This document shows, piece after piece, positions 34,880 to 48,240 of a stretch of 64,000 nt of DNA (its first letter is position 1; each line of letters starts with the position of its first letter). The DNA lies in assembly GCA_965153455.1 (NCBI GenBank), contig OZ234495.1, positions 992,001 to 1,056,000 on the forward strand, given 5' to 3'. Source of the DNA: Sphagnum compactum. Its lineage: Eukaryota; Bryophyta; Sphagnopsida; Sphagnales. The notes beneath the pieces are model-generated. The model was not told the DNA's origin. It saw nothing but the letters and a program-made list of their open reading frames with translations, and searched no databases. Made by a program: the position numbers and the translations under genes.

Positions 34880-35340
34880 TCTCAAAACATACCGTTTCGA
34901 CTTGGGGTTAGAACCTTTTTGGCACTTGGGCCTTTCTAAGACTTTGGCTTATGGTTTGAATATTTTAAAAACTTTGATCTTTGGTTGAAATTTCATCTAA
35001 GCTTAATGTTTAAAAAACTAATTTAATCTACAGTTTAAAAAAAAATAGTACTTTGGTTTAAAAATAGAATGTTTTTAATGCTCAAGCCTAAGGTTAGAAT
35101 CCTTTCAAGATTGAAGCTTAAGGTTAGAATGTTTTTAATATTTGGGCTTAAGTTTATAATCTTTTAAGGCTTAAAGATAAATCTATTTGAGCCTAAGGGT
35201 TAGAATCTATTTAGGCTTAAGGATTAGAATTTTTTAGCACTTGGGCCTAGCACTTAGGCCTCAGATTAGAATCTTTTTATTGTTTTGACTTAGGATTTTA
35301 AAAAATTAGTACTGAGGTTTACAATTAAATTTTTAAAAAT
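34880..35340. repeat. Degenerate short tandem repeat (TTAGGTTAGAAT family)
   Basis: Recurrent words AAGGTTAGAATC, TTTTTAATG and GGGCTTAAG at roughly 40-50 bp spacing form a diverged array. Confidence 0.65.
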
Positions 35341-35344
35341 ATAT

Positions 35345-35815
35345 ATTAATGTTTAAAATTGGGCATTCCAGAGAATTCTTGGAAAATATTTCTCAAGATG
35401 CTTGAAAAATGTTCATTAGTTTGAAAATCTTTATTCTACCTAATATATTTCGGTTAGATTATATAGGTTGAAAATATTTCATTTTTGCTCAAAATTTGGG
35501 AATTCAACAAATCCTATGCTCGGAAATATTCATACATGAGATTTTATTTTAAAAAGATGCGTGGAAAGATTTGGCAATTTTGGAAGTTTTAGCTTGCTTG
35601 GGAAAGTTATAAATGTCAATTTTTTCATTTCTGCCCAAAAAATTGGGCAGTCTAAAAAAATCCCGGTGCTTGAAAATTTTTGGCATTTTGGGAATTCTTA
35701 TTCTGCTCAATAATTACATGCGCCTTATAAATGTTGAAGATATTTTCTGATTTCTGCCCAAAAAGTTTTGGCATTCTGAAAATATTTTCACGCTTCAAAA
35801 AAATTGCCCAATAAT
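35345..35815. repeat. Diverged tandem repeat, unit roughly 120-150 bp
   Basis: Related sentences recur: AAAATTGGGCATTC, AAAATTTGGGAATTC, AAAATTGGGCAGTC and AAAGTTTTGGCATTC. Each is followed by a TGCTTGAAAAT-like word and a CTGCTCAATAATTA-like stretch. About four copies. Confidence 0.6.
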
Positions 35816-36835
35816 TGCGGGCAGATTATGAAGGTGAGAAAACTTCTTTTGTCACTAAAAGTCTCTCCCGAAGGGCTTTACATCGCATAAAAACTGCTGC
35901 ATTTTTCATTTTATTTCCTGTGATAAAAAGTGTCAATCGGCATTTGGAAAAACATACTGCTTGCCTCCACAGGCATTACGTTTTTTTGAAATGCCCAGCT
36001 CCAGATTATGCCTTGATTCTCCGCATGTTGGAGTAAGATATATAGGCTACGACAATGTGTTTTAGATTGTGGCCCATACATTAGAGAAATCGGTAAATTC
36101 ACGGGGAGTTTCACAGGGTGTGTCATACCCTATTAATTTTTTCGCCTTGAGTTCCAGCGGTCCATAAAGTCCCCTGACTGTGGTCGGTTTTGGAAAAAAG
36201 ACGGGCTGGGAAGGGGTTGCCCACGTGGGTGTGCATTTAACTGGCTTAAAATGGGGTGGACAGTCCAAGACTAGCTTGAATAGGTGGACAGTTTAAGAAG
36301 TTGAAAATATCAACTTTTGGATTGGGGAGGGGAGGCAAGGGTGTTGGGGGAGGCATTTTTGGGATTTGGAGGGTGGGTGAGGGGATTTGGGTGCGATTTT
36401 TTCTTTCTGAAGGATAGGTGGGTTAGGGGTTTAGGATGGTCATGATTTTATTTTTATTTTAAGTTGTTTTCTTGGAGGGGGGAGGGGGTGGGGTTCTAGG
36501 GGTCTTAATAGGTGGAGGTGGGAAAGGGTTTTTTTTTTTCCAGAGTGGGTGGGTTCGAGCCTTTAAATATTTATTTATGGTTGTTGGAGGTGTAGGGGAT
36601 ACTTGGATTTATCTCAAATTTTGTATTTTTTTAGTAATTGGTTGTGAGTTCATGTTCTAGGGTTTAGAGTTCAGGGGGTTGGGGGAGGTTTTCATTTGAT
36701 GCCCCTGTGCTAAGTGCATTGGAGATCATTGGAAATTTGAGAAGAAAGAAAGTAGGATCATTTCTAAAAGTAGCACTATTTGCATTCAGAAACAGAGGTC
36801 AAGAGTGTGGTATTCAGATTGGTTGATATCTAGCA
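35816..36835. other. Intergenic, G-rich in its second half
   Basis: 36310-36660 is unusually G-rich on the plus strand (GGGTGGG, GGAGGGG words). The Gly-rich frame at 36472-36660 is a by-product. No gene recognised. Confidence 0.5.
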
Positions 36836-37330
36836 TCAACCTGCACCAAAAGAACTTTCTTTTTGAGCATCAATGTTCCTCACAATCATGTTGCAACTTA
36901 ATGTCGTTGCTCTCAATATTTGACATCCACTGTTGATTTTCTGGTGTTGATTTAAGGCTTTCATGTTGTTAAGCTCCTGAGTCTCAAACTTGAAATGCAC
37001 CTCATCAAAGTCCTCCTTCACAAAGGTCCCTTTTGCAGTGTCTTGCTCACAGACCATTGCTATTAACTTGCTTTAGATCTCATTGAGCTCATAATTCTTT
37101 ATATCTGAAGATTTTTGCATAACTAACATGTCTTCTGGCAACGCCATGATTTTTATATTAATTATGCTGCTCATGATATTGAATTGTTTAGTCAATTGTA
37201 CAACTTCAATGTTTGCATTTGTGATAGCCTTTTTCTTCATGTCCACCATCAAGATTTCTATTAGCTGTGAAATATGGGTGTCCAAGGTTTCTATGTTGCA
37301 ATGAAGAGCTATGACCTTCGACAACTAAGC
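36836..37330 (-). pseudogene. Coiled-coil-like coding relic
   Basis: On the minus strand one frame is open for about 165 codons apart from a single TAA at 37073-37075: KVIALHCNIETLDTHISQL then a stop, SKLIAMVCEQDTAKGTFV and EELNNMKAL-like text rich in Glu, Lys, Gln and Leu. Another stop (TAG) lies just upstream of LSKVIAL. Composition suggests a former coiled-coil protein. The family is unknown. An intron could hide the stop, but I see no clear splice borders. Confidence 0.4.
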
Positions 37331-37954
37331 TTCATTTTGCTGTTGGAGTACACTGCAGTTACATTGGGATATTTTTGCGTTGCTTCGTTTTTTGATATCA
37401 AAGTGGTCTTTTCCATGACTGTGGGAGTCCTTCATGGTCACCACTTGTGGCAGTCAAACTTTAACATCCATGGATGTGGCCTCCCAACCGGGGGTTCGGT
37501 GAAGCATACCAAGGATCCCAAGTACTATGGAAATCCTACGATATAATTATTTCCCACACTGTTTGACACTTTCTTAATGGCACAATACATAGAGATTAAA
37601 TCATTCAGGCTGCGAGACTTTTCAGATTACCAGCTTATAAAAAGCATATTGCTTTAGACTGTGGGTGGAAAATTTCGACCCATCTATTAGCAGATTGGGA
37701 CAACAAATGTCTGTGTGTAAAGATTTGGAGGAGAAGATTTCTGAAGGGATCTGTCATGAGAAGAAGCTCTTGCAGTTTGACATTTGAGTAGTCAGAATGT
37801 GCTAGAATTTGGGATTCAACATATGCTGGAAAACCAAGGATAGGATTTTTCAAAATGTAGAATCATTTGAAAAATGACATAAATGGTATGCTGCAATCTC
37901 CCTTTACCCTCTCCCCTGAACTGCCTTTTCCTGCTTTGAGTTCCCAACTATGTG
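37331..37954. other. Intergenic, nothing recognised
   Basis: Small frames on both strands only. It may be upstream DNA of the coiled-coil relic. Confidence 0.45.
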
Positions 37955-38330
37955 AAAAAAACCTTATTTTCCTTGCAAGGTGTTGGAGGCAAAAATGGTA
38001 GACAGGGAAGATGCATTCAAGTACCTTCCCCTCTTGCTCAAAAGAAAAGCCTTATTTTCTCTGCTAGGTCACAGATGCTAAAATGTACACATGGGAATTG
38101 CATTTTATTAGCATGGCCTTCTTCAAGAGCTTTCCCCTCTTCAGACATCACACTTCGAAAAAATCTTTATTTTTCCTGAAAGGTGATCAAAACAAAAATG
38201 TACAAAAGGAAATTTCATTTTGTTCCCAGGGTCTTCACCAATTTTCCCCCGCTTCAGCTTCAATGCTGTGTAAAAACCCTTCCTTTCCCCTAAACGAAAA
38301 AAGAATAGGGAGTTTGCATTTCCCATTCAA
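37955..38330. repeat. Diverged tandem repeat, unit about 110-120 bp
   Basis: Three to four copies of a unit with AACCTTATTTTCCTTGCAAGG, then GGCAAAAATG and a CTTCCCCTCTTGC-like part. Starts are near 37961, 38049, 38162 and 38272. Confidence 0.65.
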
Positions 38331-38554
38331 TTGCAAAGGGGATTCCTTGAGATTCTCAGATGTTCAAACAGAGGATCCCCCACAAGTTTCTTGTATTGGG
38401 TGACGCAGCACCCACACTGGTAGCATGGTAAGAACCCAAATTTTCATTTAAGTTGCTTCCGAATATTACAGGTGCCCATGCTTAGGTTACAATAGGGTCT
38501 GTGAGATCAAATCTAAGATTATTTGGGCTTAATACGGTCACTAATTGGCCTCGC
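38331..38554. other. Intergenic, nothing recognised
   Basis: Short spacer without recognisable content. Confidence 0.4.
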
Positions 38555-38700
38555 TAAAAAAGGTGCAGGTATCAGTGGTAGGAGCTGGTTCACCCTGGCC
38601 GTGAGGTGTGTAAGATGAGGGCCGAGCCTGAGTCGCATTCACTCACCCTGACTTGACCCGCCCAAGAAAATGCCCTCCCCTTGTGAATTTTTTTTAAAGC
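38555..38700 (+). mobile_element. SINE-like tRNA-derived unit
   Basis: AGGTATCAGTGGTAGGAGC resembles an A box and CCTGAGTCGCATTC a degenerate B box at 38628-38641, followed by a C-rich body and a T-run. Weaker than the copy at 33435. Confidence 0.4.
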
Positions 38701-39379
38701 AATTAAAATAACTTTTATCCTTTACTTATCTTTCCGTATCACCTTACAAGGGTCTGCTGTCCTGAGATCTTACAGGGTTCTTATGGGAACCATGACATTA
38801 TGGCATACAACCCAGGCCATTGAAAATGATAAATCATTTCAGCTGAAAAATCTTTATGCACCCAATGTCCTCTTCATAGGACTTCCTGGAGCGAGGTCCT
38901 GCCAACAATGGCGATAAGGAAGTTCACCAATTCCATTGAGAAGAGGACTCTCCCCAATAGAAGAATACTTTCTAAAGTCATCCATTATGTTTGTTCTCTG
39001 TGACATACATCAACAAGTGTTCAGTAAGCATTGCGTCATACTACAACAATTTTATGGTTTTGTATGGGTTTGTGCAGTTCTTTTCAAGATAATTTTCATT
39101 TGGCAACACAAAGGTTTCAGTTTTCTATCAAAGGTTATGAGTATCTCCCTCCAAATATTATCGACTGTGTATTAGTCTTTCCTTGGCAACATCTACTATT
39201 AGTATCTTCACACTCTTGACAAAATGTTTGTAGACTTTGCGAGATTTCATATAATGTCAACATTTCTTGTAGTTTTGTCTTATCAACACATCCATAAATG
39301 TAATACATCACATTTTCAACAAACTTCAGTCATGCTTGGGAATGCAAGTAAATCTCTGAGGCAAGTCCCGTAAAATATA
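38701..39379. other. Intergenic, nothing recognised
   Basis: Small overlapping plus frames without family motifs. Confidence 0.45.
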
Positions 39380-39411
39380 TCTAGTTGATCAAAATTATTT
39401 GATCAACTAGA
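39380..39411. repeat. Perfect palindrome, 14-bp arms
   Basis: TCTAGTTGATCAAA, spacer ATTA, TTTGATCAACTAGA. It can form a cruciform or hairpin. No function assigned. Confidence 0.9.
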
Positions 39412-41640
39412 TGTACAAATCAAATTGAAATCATGTTGACATTCTAGACTCAAACTAATACTATATTGCCAATGAACTAGAGAACAAGAATTTCATTGGA
39501 TCAACAAAGTAGCCTATCTAAATTTTTAAACTTTTTTTTGGTAACCTAGGTCGGCTAGTAGGTGCCATAAAGTAATAATCAGCCACCACTAGTGCAAACC
39601 CTAAGCCATGGCCACTCACTTCTATCAATAAGAAAATGATAAAAGAATCTCTTTTATGCTTACTGACTACTGTAGGAACACATTAGGCAGAATTTTTTGG
39701 AATCCACACCTTTTTCACACGTGGAAAATTTGTACACTTCTAAAACATTCATCCAATAACTCATCATAACAATCAATTTGGTATTCTCATTAGTAGATCG
39801 AAACTAGATAATTAGCCTTTAGTATTATATGATTACAAGATTGCACAATATTAAAAAAATTCAGTTATTAAACCTTTTAGGAACCGTTTAATTGTTGGTG
39901 TGAAACAAACCCAAAGAAACCCAACAAGAATGAACATGGCCATAACCTTTTGATTCAATTGCAACTTCATTGCAACTATTACCTTTTATCTATTAACAAC
40001 TACTTAGCTAACTACTTACTTTTAATTATTGTCTAATTATCAATTTGACTTAACTTATTAATTAATTCATCTTATATGACACCTAAGCTAAACTTTGTTG
40101 AGGACCAGGCCTAGGTTGAGTGTTGGTACGATATCAAGCACAAAAATTTCTCAGCAACTGGACAATTATTGCAATGTTCGAGTTTTGAGAGATACCAAAA
40201 ATCAATTGTGGATTTGACAAATATGGACATGCTAACATGAATTGCACAAATCCTAAGTACCTATCTTGACATTCTTCGCAACCATGATGTAATTTTTAAA
40301 AAAACCTAAGCACTTCTATTGACATTTCCAAACATGGTTCCCCTACTCCAAGCCCTGATACAGTCATGCATACATAATATGAACTAACTTCAAACCCTCC
40401 ATTTATAAGGGGCCAATTCCACTTGGGAATGTGGTTAGTTGATGATGTTTAGTTGGGTGGTAAATGGTTTCTAGCTGAGGGTTTGTTTTAAAATGTAACT
40501 AATGTTTTTTAGTGCTTTTCACTATAAATTCACATCATGCGAGGTTGCTATCCATCATTAATGGCAACACCACAAGTGGAAATAACACCTTGTCCCACCC
40601 AAGGAAAAAATCTAAAACCTATATATATGGGTCTTTTACAAGACACCAAAACAAGTCGCCAACTTGGAAGAGCCGAGGTATATTTATGAATGCACCAAAG
40701 CTGGTAGGGTGAACCCAAATCTCATTACATGGAAATGGGCTTTGCTAGGGCATGTTCCAAGGTCTAGAGCAAATTAATATCCACCAGTTCACCATCCACT
40801 GGATGCCTGTTATGGCTAAGTTGTGGGTGGACCTCCAGTAAGTTACTATATAGTTTCACCTTGGTAACCCATTTTGTGAGAAGTAGGTGTTGTCCATATG
40901 TTGGTAGATAGGTAACAAGGGGTGTGTCCCCCACTGTGAACTTGCCATTTACATTAAAAAGTATCCTAAGGAAAAAGAAGAATTATGGAAACTCAAATAT
41001 TTCACCATGCAAAAATGTAGTTTTCAAAAAGTCCTTTAAACAAATCAAAATCCTTCAAGATATTATAAATCTATAACTAATCTCAAGTTTGAACACAAGC
41101 CAAAACATCATCTTTCAAAAATCCTCATATGAAAATAAACCTAATATCTAAGAACCAAAATCCCTTTAAACTACTATACTCTATAATGAATTTAAAACAC
41201 AATATTCTTGCTTTGTTAGGCAATGCCAACAATAAAACAGATAATTAGTTTTAAAGTAGATGATTTATACATAGGTAAGGGATGTTTAAAAAAACTAATT
41301 GAACTAATTACCATCGTCAGTAAGGGAACAGGAACCCAACAGAAAATTGTTTATAAAGCATTTACATTCATTTTGCATGGTGCACTGGTGGGTGCTGGTT
41401 CACTAGGATTTTGAGAAACTTTGATATGGCTACCCAACCGACATAAACCCCAGGTCTATGCCAAGAGCACGAAGAAAAAAAAAATTTCCCTTCAATATTC
41501 AATTGGTGACAAATTGGCCAATTTTAATGCTTTTATTTATTGCTAGTGAACACCTTAAACCCTAAACTTAGTTTGGGGTGTGGTGTGATTTTAGCGCATG
41601 CCCAACCTATAAAGTTATTGGTTTGTGGGTTTTATATCAC
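39412..41640. other. Intergenic, no gene recognised
   Basis: AT-rich DNA with short frames only (40512-40712, 41223-41414). No transposon ends identified. Confidence 0.5.
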
Positions 41641-42262
41641 TTACCCTCTTGACAAGCTTTCAAAGCTTTCATAATTATTATCGCGACCCTAGCCTTGGGC
41701 TCACGACTAAAGCAAGGGCTTGCAAAAGGGCAAGACAAGAGGGAGACCCGGGAGGCACATCTTATACTCCCGGGAGTGCAAGAAAGTGTGAGAGAATGAA
41801 CCTTCACACTCCCAAGGCAATTCCCATTTGAAGAGTTGGAGTCCCGAAGGACTCCCGAATCTTCAAGGAGCAATTACAAAAGTCAAACCCCATCAATTTG
41901 AAGAGTTTTTCATATCATTGGAAAGCTATTGAAACGTAGATGCCTAAAATAGGCTTGCATCACCCATTTAGACATCTGAAACACAAGTTATGGCCAAAAG
42001 AAAGGCCGGGAGTCAAATTGACAATTTGTCTCCCGACCACTAAAAGTCGGGAATCAACCTGATTTCCTTATGTGCAGGCAGCGTGCAACATATCGTTGGA
42101 AAGCCCTCAACGAGGGCTACAATTTTGCTTTAAACCTCATTACGATCGGAGGTTTGCACACAAAGTTATGGGGGGCCAAAGTTGCGGGAGTCCCGATTTT
42201 GGCAAAAAGCCATTTGGATGTGGGCCTCGTGGAAAGGCATAGAATATACTATAAGGGGGGAA
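41641..42262 (+). other. Possible LTR or untranslated retroelement sequence
   Basis: More GC-rich than its flanks and full of internal echoes: CCCGGGAGGCACATCTTATAC then CTCCCGGGAGTGC, CATTGGAAAGC and CGTTGGAAAGCC, ACAAGTTATGGCC and AAAGTTATGGGGGGCC. It runs into the 300-bp repeat at 42263, so both may belong to one retroelement end. No coding region or paired LTR found. Confidence 0.35.
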
Positions 42263-42562
42263 GGTGGTGGCTTCGCCTAAGTCCAGGCTGTGGTGAGTCT
42301 TGTGAGTCCGAGTTTGCCCGTGACTCGTCCTAGCACCAAAAGTGTTTCAACTATGCACTAACCAACTTGTTATTTGGTTTGTGCAGATCTAAGTGAATGA
42401 TTAAATGTTTATCATTCTTCCTATTCCCATCCCGGAGCTCCAGCACGCCCCTCTACCCCCCAAAGTGCTGCGAGCCAGGGAACGTGCCCCAACTCCTTAC
42501 TTTTCCGTTGTCTTCAATCTGGATTCACATTTGAGTCCGTTAAGGAGCCTGGGGGTGCGTCA
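42263..42562. repeat. Dispersed 300-bp repeat, copy 2 (uninterrupted)
   Basis: Matches 17391-17910 from GGTGGTGGCTTC to GGGGGTGCGTCA without the MITE insertion. Reads with TG...CA ends (42265-42562). Confidence 0.75.
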
Positions 42563-42739
42563 ACTCTCTATTATATACACAACTTGAGTTCTCAAGCTAC
42601 AAATGATGATGTTCATACACGAAATATAATGATAATTCCAATGGAAACTATGATGTGGAGTCTATATGTTTAGTCACTTGTTGTACAAGATTTGTTTGAA
42701 AGTAAAATTAACTTTAGCTTTGAAACACACAAGCCAAGT

Positions 42740-45700
42740 GGGAAACATTTGAGTCTTGCGAGGAGTTCATAGGACTGGATCTTCAAGGCCAATTGTCTTA
42801 AGCTATTGGAAACCTCACCAATCTTTAATTCTTATAAGTAACCTTTGTACATAAAGGTTCAAGCATGATTGGGGTGCCACATTTGAGTATTAAGAACTCA
42901 TTCCAAGGACTTTCAAATTCACCTTTTTCTTTTCTTTTTTCATGACATGTCTTACATTTCACCTTTTATTTCATGTCAAATGAAATAATTTTGCTCCAAA
43001 TTTTATAAAAGCCTCTAAAGTTTTTTTTAAAAAAACTTATGAAAGTGAGAATAATAAAATTTATCCAATGTGGTCCATGTTCTATCAATGGCCCAAAATT
43101 CCAAGAGATTTCACTTATTTAAACTTTTTACATTACAATAAGGCATTTGGTTTTTATCACATTCATACATTTTATACACATTAGCACATAAAATGTTTGT
43201 GATAAAAATCTTGGGCAAAAGTTGTTTAGGCATTCCTTATGAGTCCTTGAATTTTTTGTCCTCATGAAACAAAGTCTTGGATTTTTTTCAAGTAATTTGG
43301 TAAAAATCTTTAAACTTATTTAAATTTGACATTTTATGGATAGGATAATTCTTTTGTAATGTATCTATTTATGAATAAAATCAAACTTTTGATATGTATG
43401 TTCTTAAGTTTCAACAACATATTTAAGTGAGGGGGTCTAAGGAATATAAAATGAGACAATCCTTTTGGGTACCCCAACCATGCTTTGACCCATAAAACTT
43501 ATTTTTCACAATGGTAGGTATAGGAGAAGGGTATATTTTTAAACTAAAGGTGCCTTCCATAACTTCAAAAGCACTTCTAGTAAGGATCTTTCATGAAGTG
43601 AAATGCCTTGTGCTACATAAACATCCTAAAAAAACAATAAAAATAATTATTTTTCTTTACAATTTTTTTATGTTTCTTTAAATGGGCATAACATGGGTAC
43701 AACATTGATCGTTATGCTTGAATGATTCAACATTTTTTTTGGATTGGCCAATCAACAATAAGTACCTTAATGTGAAGATGCACTTGACATGCAAAACATT
43801 AATCTAGTAATATAATTTGTGGCAACATATTAAAGCAAAAACCAAATAAAACATGGGATCTTTCTTGTGTTAGTTTTAAAGTGTTTATTGTTGGATTTGC
43901 AAAACCATAAGTGGCAAACCAAGACTCTTTAGAAATCTTCCAGATGAGACTTCAAACCTCCATAACTTGTTGAAACTATAAAAATTAATAACTTTAGGAA
44001 AAAATTTGGTCATTTTCTAACTAAAATAGGTTTTTAGCAATTTGCATGTGAATGAGATCCACTATTAAATCAATATATATGCAAGGGAGTCAACATTCAT
44101 AGCCAAATAAAATCATTTTTGCCAAAATATTGATATTAACATTAAATACATTTAGGAAGTTTTTTTGAAAAATTTGAAAATGCCAAAATTAGTGTGTTCA
44201 AAGTGTATACTTGCTCAAATTAAAATGTAAAGATAAGTTTGGAGTATGAGAAAATAAATTTGTTCACAAAACCATCAATCGATGACAATTTATGAAAATT
44301 TATAAATTATAAATAACATTGCATTGCCACATGACTACCATGCAATATTTCCTTGTTATGCATCAAATTTTCATCTATGTTTAAGGTTTATGAATGAAAA
44401 AGTGACATAATTTGGGGCATTATAAGATGTAGACATCTTGAAAACAAATTGAAATGTTTTCCATAACCTCACATTCATGAAAATAATGGGATGAAATTTT
44501 GGATGGTTACTTATGGTAGGGATTTCCATGGTAGCAATTTTACTGGACGTATACCAAATTTGCAGATGGAGTTTTTACAACATTTGTAAGCTACTAGGCA
44601 TCCAAACTTTGTCAACTTGCTTTCAAAAATTTGAAATTTGGGCACATGTTATGATTTGTTGATGTCATCTAGATTCCATATCTAAGTTTGAAACGATATT
44701 GTTATCATATGAATTTTGATGAAAGTAACTCAATTGGGGGGCATTTGGAATCAATTTATGTTGTGGAATTATAGAGATTTGAATGGGAATGCATTAAATG
44801 GGCAAATAGCAAACACTTTCACTTCAATCTTCGGAAAACAAAATACAAAACTCTTGTTGCAAATATTGGACTTGTCTTCAAATCAATTGATTGGCATCAT
44901 GCTTAAAATGCCACTTGCCACTTGACTCAATTGTAAGTGATTGAACAAACTTTAGAACTTCAATAGCTAGTTGAAGCTCTTTTTTGTTTATAATAAACTA
45001 TAGTATCTATATGCAAGTCAAGAAAAACACAAAAAAATCTTTGATACATAAAGTCCTTGATGTTTTGTCCATACCCTAAACTCTAAACTCAATTTATAAA
45101 TGTTTTTAGGCTTATCTACACATGAGGAAATTTTGTTTGCCCACCTTAGTTTGGGTGCAATCATATGTACTTAAAATAACAACATTAAAAGGATGTTTGG
45201 TCATTTTGCATAATGGACATCGAGGTGTTTGTCAACTATTGGTGGAATTTTGAATATTGTGACGTTTTCATCAATGTTCATGTTGATGTTGTATTTTAGC
45301 TAGATTGTATAAATGATTAAGTAAGGGTAGACAACTAATGAAGACATGCAAAGAATGTTATTATTGAATATATAAATAAGAAGCTTTAGAAGAGGTGGTT
45401 ATTTGGAAACATAAACGTTTGAATAATTCCTAAACAAGGACTAGGGAAACCTCTATGAAATTCGTAAAATAGCCAATCCCACAAATGTTGATTGTAGAAA
45501 CATTAGCCATAATCAACTTGATGGAACTCTTGATGCCTTTTTTGGATCATTCATCAACATTTATGGAATCACCAACTTGGACATTTCATACAACAAATTT
45601 TCGAGGAATATTTCAAGTTCATTCCATAACCTTAATGTTGGTTTGTTAGTGTTGTGAGTAAATGAAAACCTTCCATTGAAGTGGTTGCATCATGTTTTCT

Positions 45701-46393
45701 CTTCACCTTTAATGTAACATTGGAAATTTTGATCGTATTATATATGCAATGATGGGACTCTTAGTAATTACTCTTCTAGTAGTGGTTATTAAAAACTTTT
45801 GCTATATTTGATATCAATATATTCATTTGGACAAATTATTCCAACTCAGAAAACTAATCTAGGGCATGATTAAAGTTATCATACATTTGAAACAAGTTGA
45901 AAATTTCAATCTTGAACCCTTTTTTTTTAATATGTCAAGTGGGAATATTTAACCTCTTTAAAAACTTATCATAATATATGGTGTATGATGAATAATCTTA
46001 ATATCATGATGAGAAATCAAGAATTCATTGGGGGAAATTTCAATTTATTTTCCAAGAAAGGTTATAATAAAATAATTCATTAATAATTTACAGATCATGG
46101 AAAGTTTTGAAAATCTCATTAAAATGGATTGTACAATTTGTTTCGATTGAACTTAAATGTACAACTAATTGGATGGATTAAGCTATAAAAGATATTGAAA
46201 CAAACTTTTGGTTGCATGTTTCTTTTTGGATATTCCTTTGTTTTGTAGGTTGATGAACAATAATAACTTCAATGGTGATTTTCTTAATGTACCATCAACA
46301 CTTCAAATTTTGGACATATCTAAAAATAAATTTGATGGAAGCTTTCCAACATTTAATTCCTCAAATTGTTCATTATCTTTCAAATATTTTTAA
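42740..46393 (+). pseudogene. LRR receptor-like gene relic
   Basis: Exon-like blocks carry plant leucine-rich repeats. About 42752-42833 reads GLDLQGQLS, stop, AIGNLTNL, the usual first-LRR phrase of plant LRR receptor kinases. 44520-44585 reads DFHGSNFTGRIPNLQMEFLQ, then joins in phase to 44775-44932 (DLNGNALNGQIA, LQILDLSSNQLIG). 45498-45653 (NISHNQLDGTLDAFFG, LDISYNKFS) joins in phase to 46249-46393 (NNNNFNGDFLNVPSTLQILD, SKNKFDGSFP, then stop). Borders are GT-AG. In-frame stops at 42772-42833 and near 44922, a missing middle exon, and no transmembrane or kinase exons downstream mark it as a truncated relic. It is unrelated to the TPR kinase. Confidence 0.8.
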
Positions 46394-47199
46394 GTGCTTC
46401 AAATTTTCATCATTGCAAGACCTAAAACGTTTGTTTATTGCAATGAACTTGTTCTATATTAAGGAGTTATTTGTTAACTCCTCCTTCAATCAGAATTTTG
46501 GAAAATAAAGAGATTTAATAATTTAACACAATATATGCTACACTAATAATCTATTTGTATAGTGTGTCCATTATACCCACCATAAAATTAAGAGCTATAG
46601 GGTTCAAGTGCAATTAATTTTAACTAGGATTACACATTGATAAAGTCCAAAACATTACATCAAGCAATTATTATGCATTGCAATTTGAAAAATAATTTAC
46701 ATTCTAATTGTCAGTCCAAATCCAAGCAAAAACATCTTTTGTCTCCTTTCTAAAGGAAAACTAATGGTCATTTGAACATTTCCAACATCAAAACAATTAT
46801 ATAATCACTTGATTGTCAAATTGGTTGACGAAATCATAATGCATGCATGGCATTCTTTCCATTTGATTTTTTTCTTTCTTTATTCAAGGTCTTGCAAAGT
46901 TCACATGTTGCACACTTTAGCTTGAATATAACCTACTAGGATGGGATATTTGTTATTTCCCACAATAATAAATTTGTAAAAATGCATAAAAGTTTATATT
47001 TTTAATATACATAATGTGCTTTCAGTCAAACCAGAATCTTGTTATGTCCAAATGTGTATTAAAACCACTTGGTTATTGGGGTCATTATAATCCCTTAGGA
47101 ATCAAAAAGAAATTTAGGTTCAAATTAGTTTTGGTGGGATTGGGGGTGTTCAACGTTCAACTATGTTCATAAACAATGTGAAACATCTTTTAGTAATTG
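46394..47199. other. Intergenic between LRR relic and Gypsy relic
   Basis: AT-rich with no recognisable kinase exon of the LRR gene. Confidence 0.5.
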
Positions 47200-48240
47200 G
47201 ATCGGACACAACATGTGTGGGGATTACCATCTAGTGAATAAATGGACCCATTTGGACAAATATGCCATGCCCCTACTAGAGGAGATTTTTGATGGCCTTG
47301 GTCAAGCCAAGGTTTTCAATACCTTGGATTGAGGTCTAGCTACCATCAATTGCCATTGAAGGAGGGTGATAAGGTCAAAACAATATTTTGGGGAATCAAT
47401 CATCATAGGAAGGATTGTTTGTATAAAAGGAAGTTTTTGCCATTTTGTTTGAAGAACACCTTTACAAAGTTTAAAAGGGTTGTGGATAAAAAATGTTAGC
47501 AAGTTTTGGTTTTTCTAAGTCATATGTTGATAACATTATTGTTTTTAGCCTAGCCCTAGGATGTCACATGCATCATTCGTAGGAGGTGTTTGGAAGACTT
47601 AAAGAACATAACCTTAGGCTTCATCCACATAATTGTTGATTCTTTCATACTCAAGTGGAATATTTGGGTCTTATGATTTATCAAAGTGGATTAAAGGTTC
47701 AAAAGGCCAAGGTTAAGGTTATTTCACAAGTTCCCCAACCTATTGATGTGAATTGGTTATGAACTTTTCTAGGCTTTTGTAACTACTACCGAAAGTTTGT
47801 TAAAGGTTTTAGTAGCATAACCAAACCTATGATGTAATTAACACAAATTGATTGGGAATTCATTTGGGGTGGTGAAGCACAAGAGTAAATTTTCAAGAAT
47901 TGAAAGCCATCCATGGACGACCATTTCAATTACACATTAATTAAAATAGTTTAAGGTTGGGGGTTATACTTACCCAACTCGATGATGATGGTTGATATGT
48001 GGTGGCATATGCGAATTGGTTCAATGATGACACGAAGGCCAAATACAACTCATGTGAAGGGGAGTGCTTTGCAATTGTTTGGGATGTGTGTTCATTTAGA
48101 TGTTATTTTTATGGTAGCCCAATTATTTTGGTTACTAATCACCAGTTATTCAAATTCTTGATGGAGTTAGATCAACTCATAGGAAAGTTAACCAAATGAT
48201 ATTAGAAGAAATTTGAAAATCAACAATTGAATTTGTGATT
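47200..48240 (+). pseudogene. Ty3/Gypsy RT and RNase H relic
   Basis: Pieces in different frames follow the Gypsy order: CGDYHLVNKWTHLDKYAMP near 47218, LLEEIFDGLGQAKVFNTLD, LPLKEGDKVKTIFWGI, KFLPFCLKNTFTKFKR near 47440, the RNase H region, and YNSCEGECFAIVWDVCSFRC near 48055 followed by a VTNHQLFKFLMELD phrase. Many stops and shifts. The sequence type differs from the copy at 17911-20640, so it is a separate family, in opposite orientation. No LTRs found. Confidence 0.85.

Noticed and set aside
36472-36660. Gly-rich plus-strand frame
   Set aside because: By-product of the G-rich composition, without homology or splice context.
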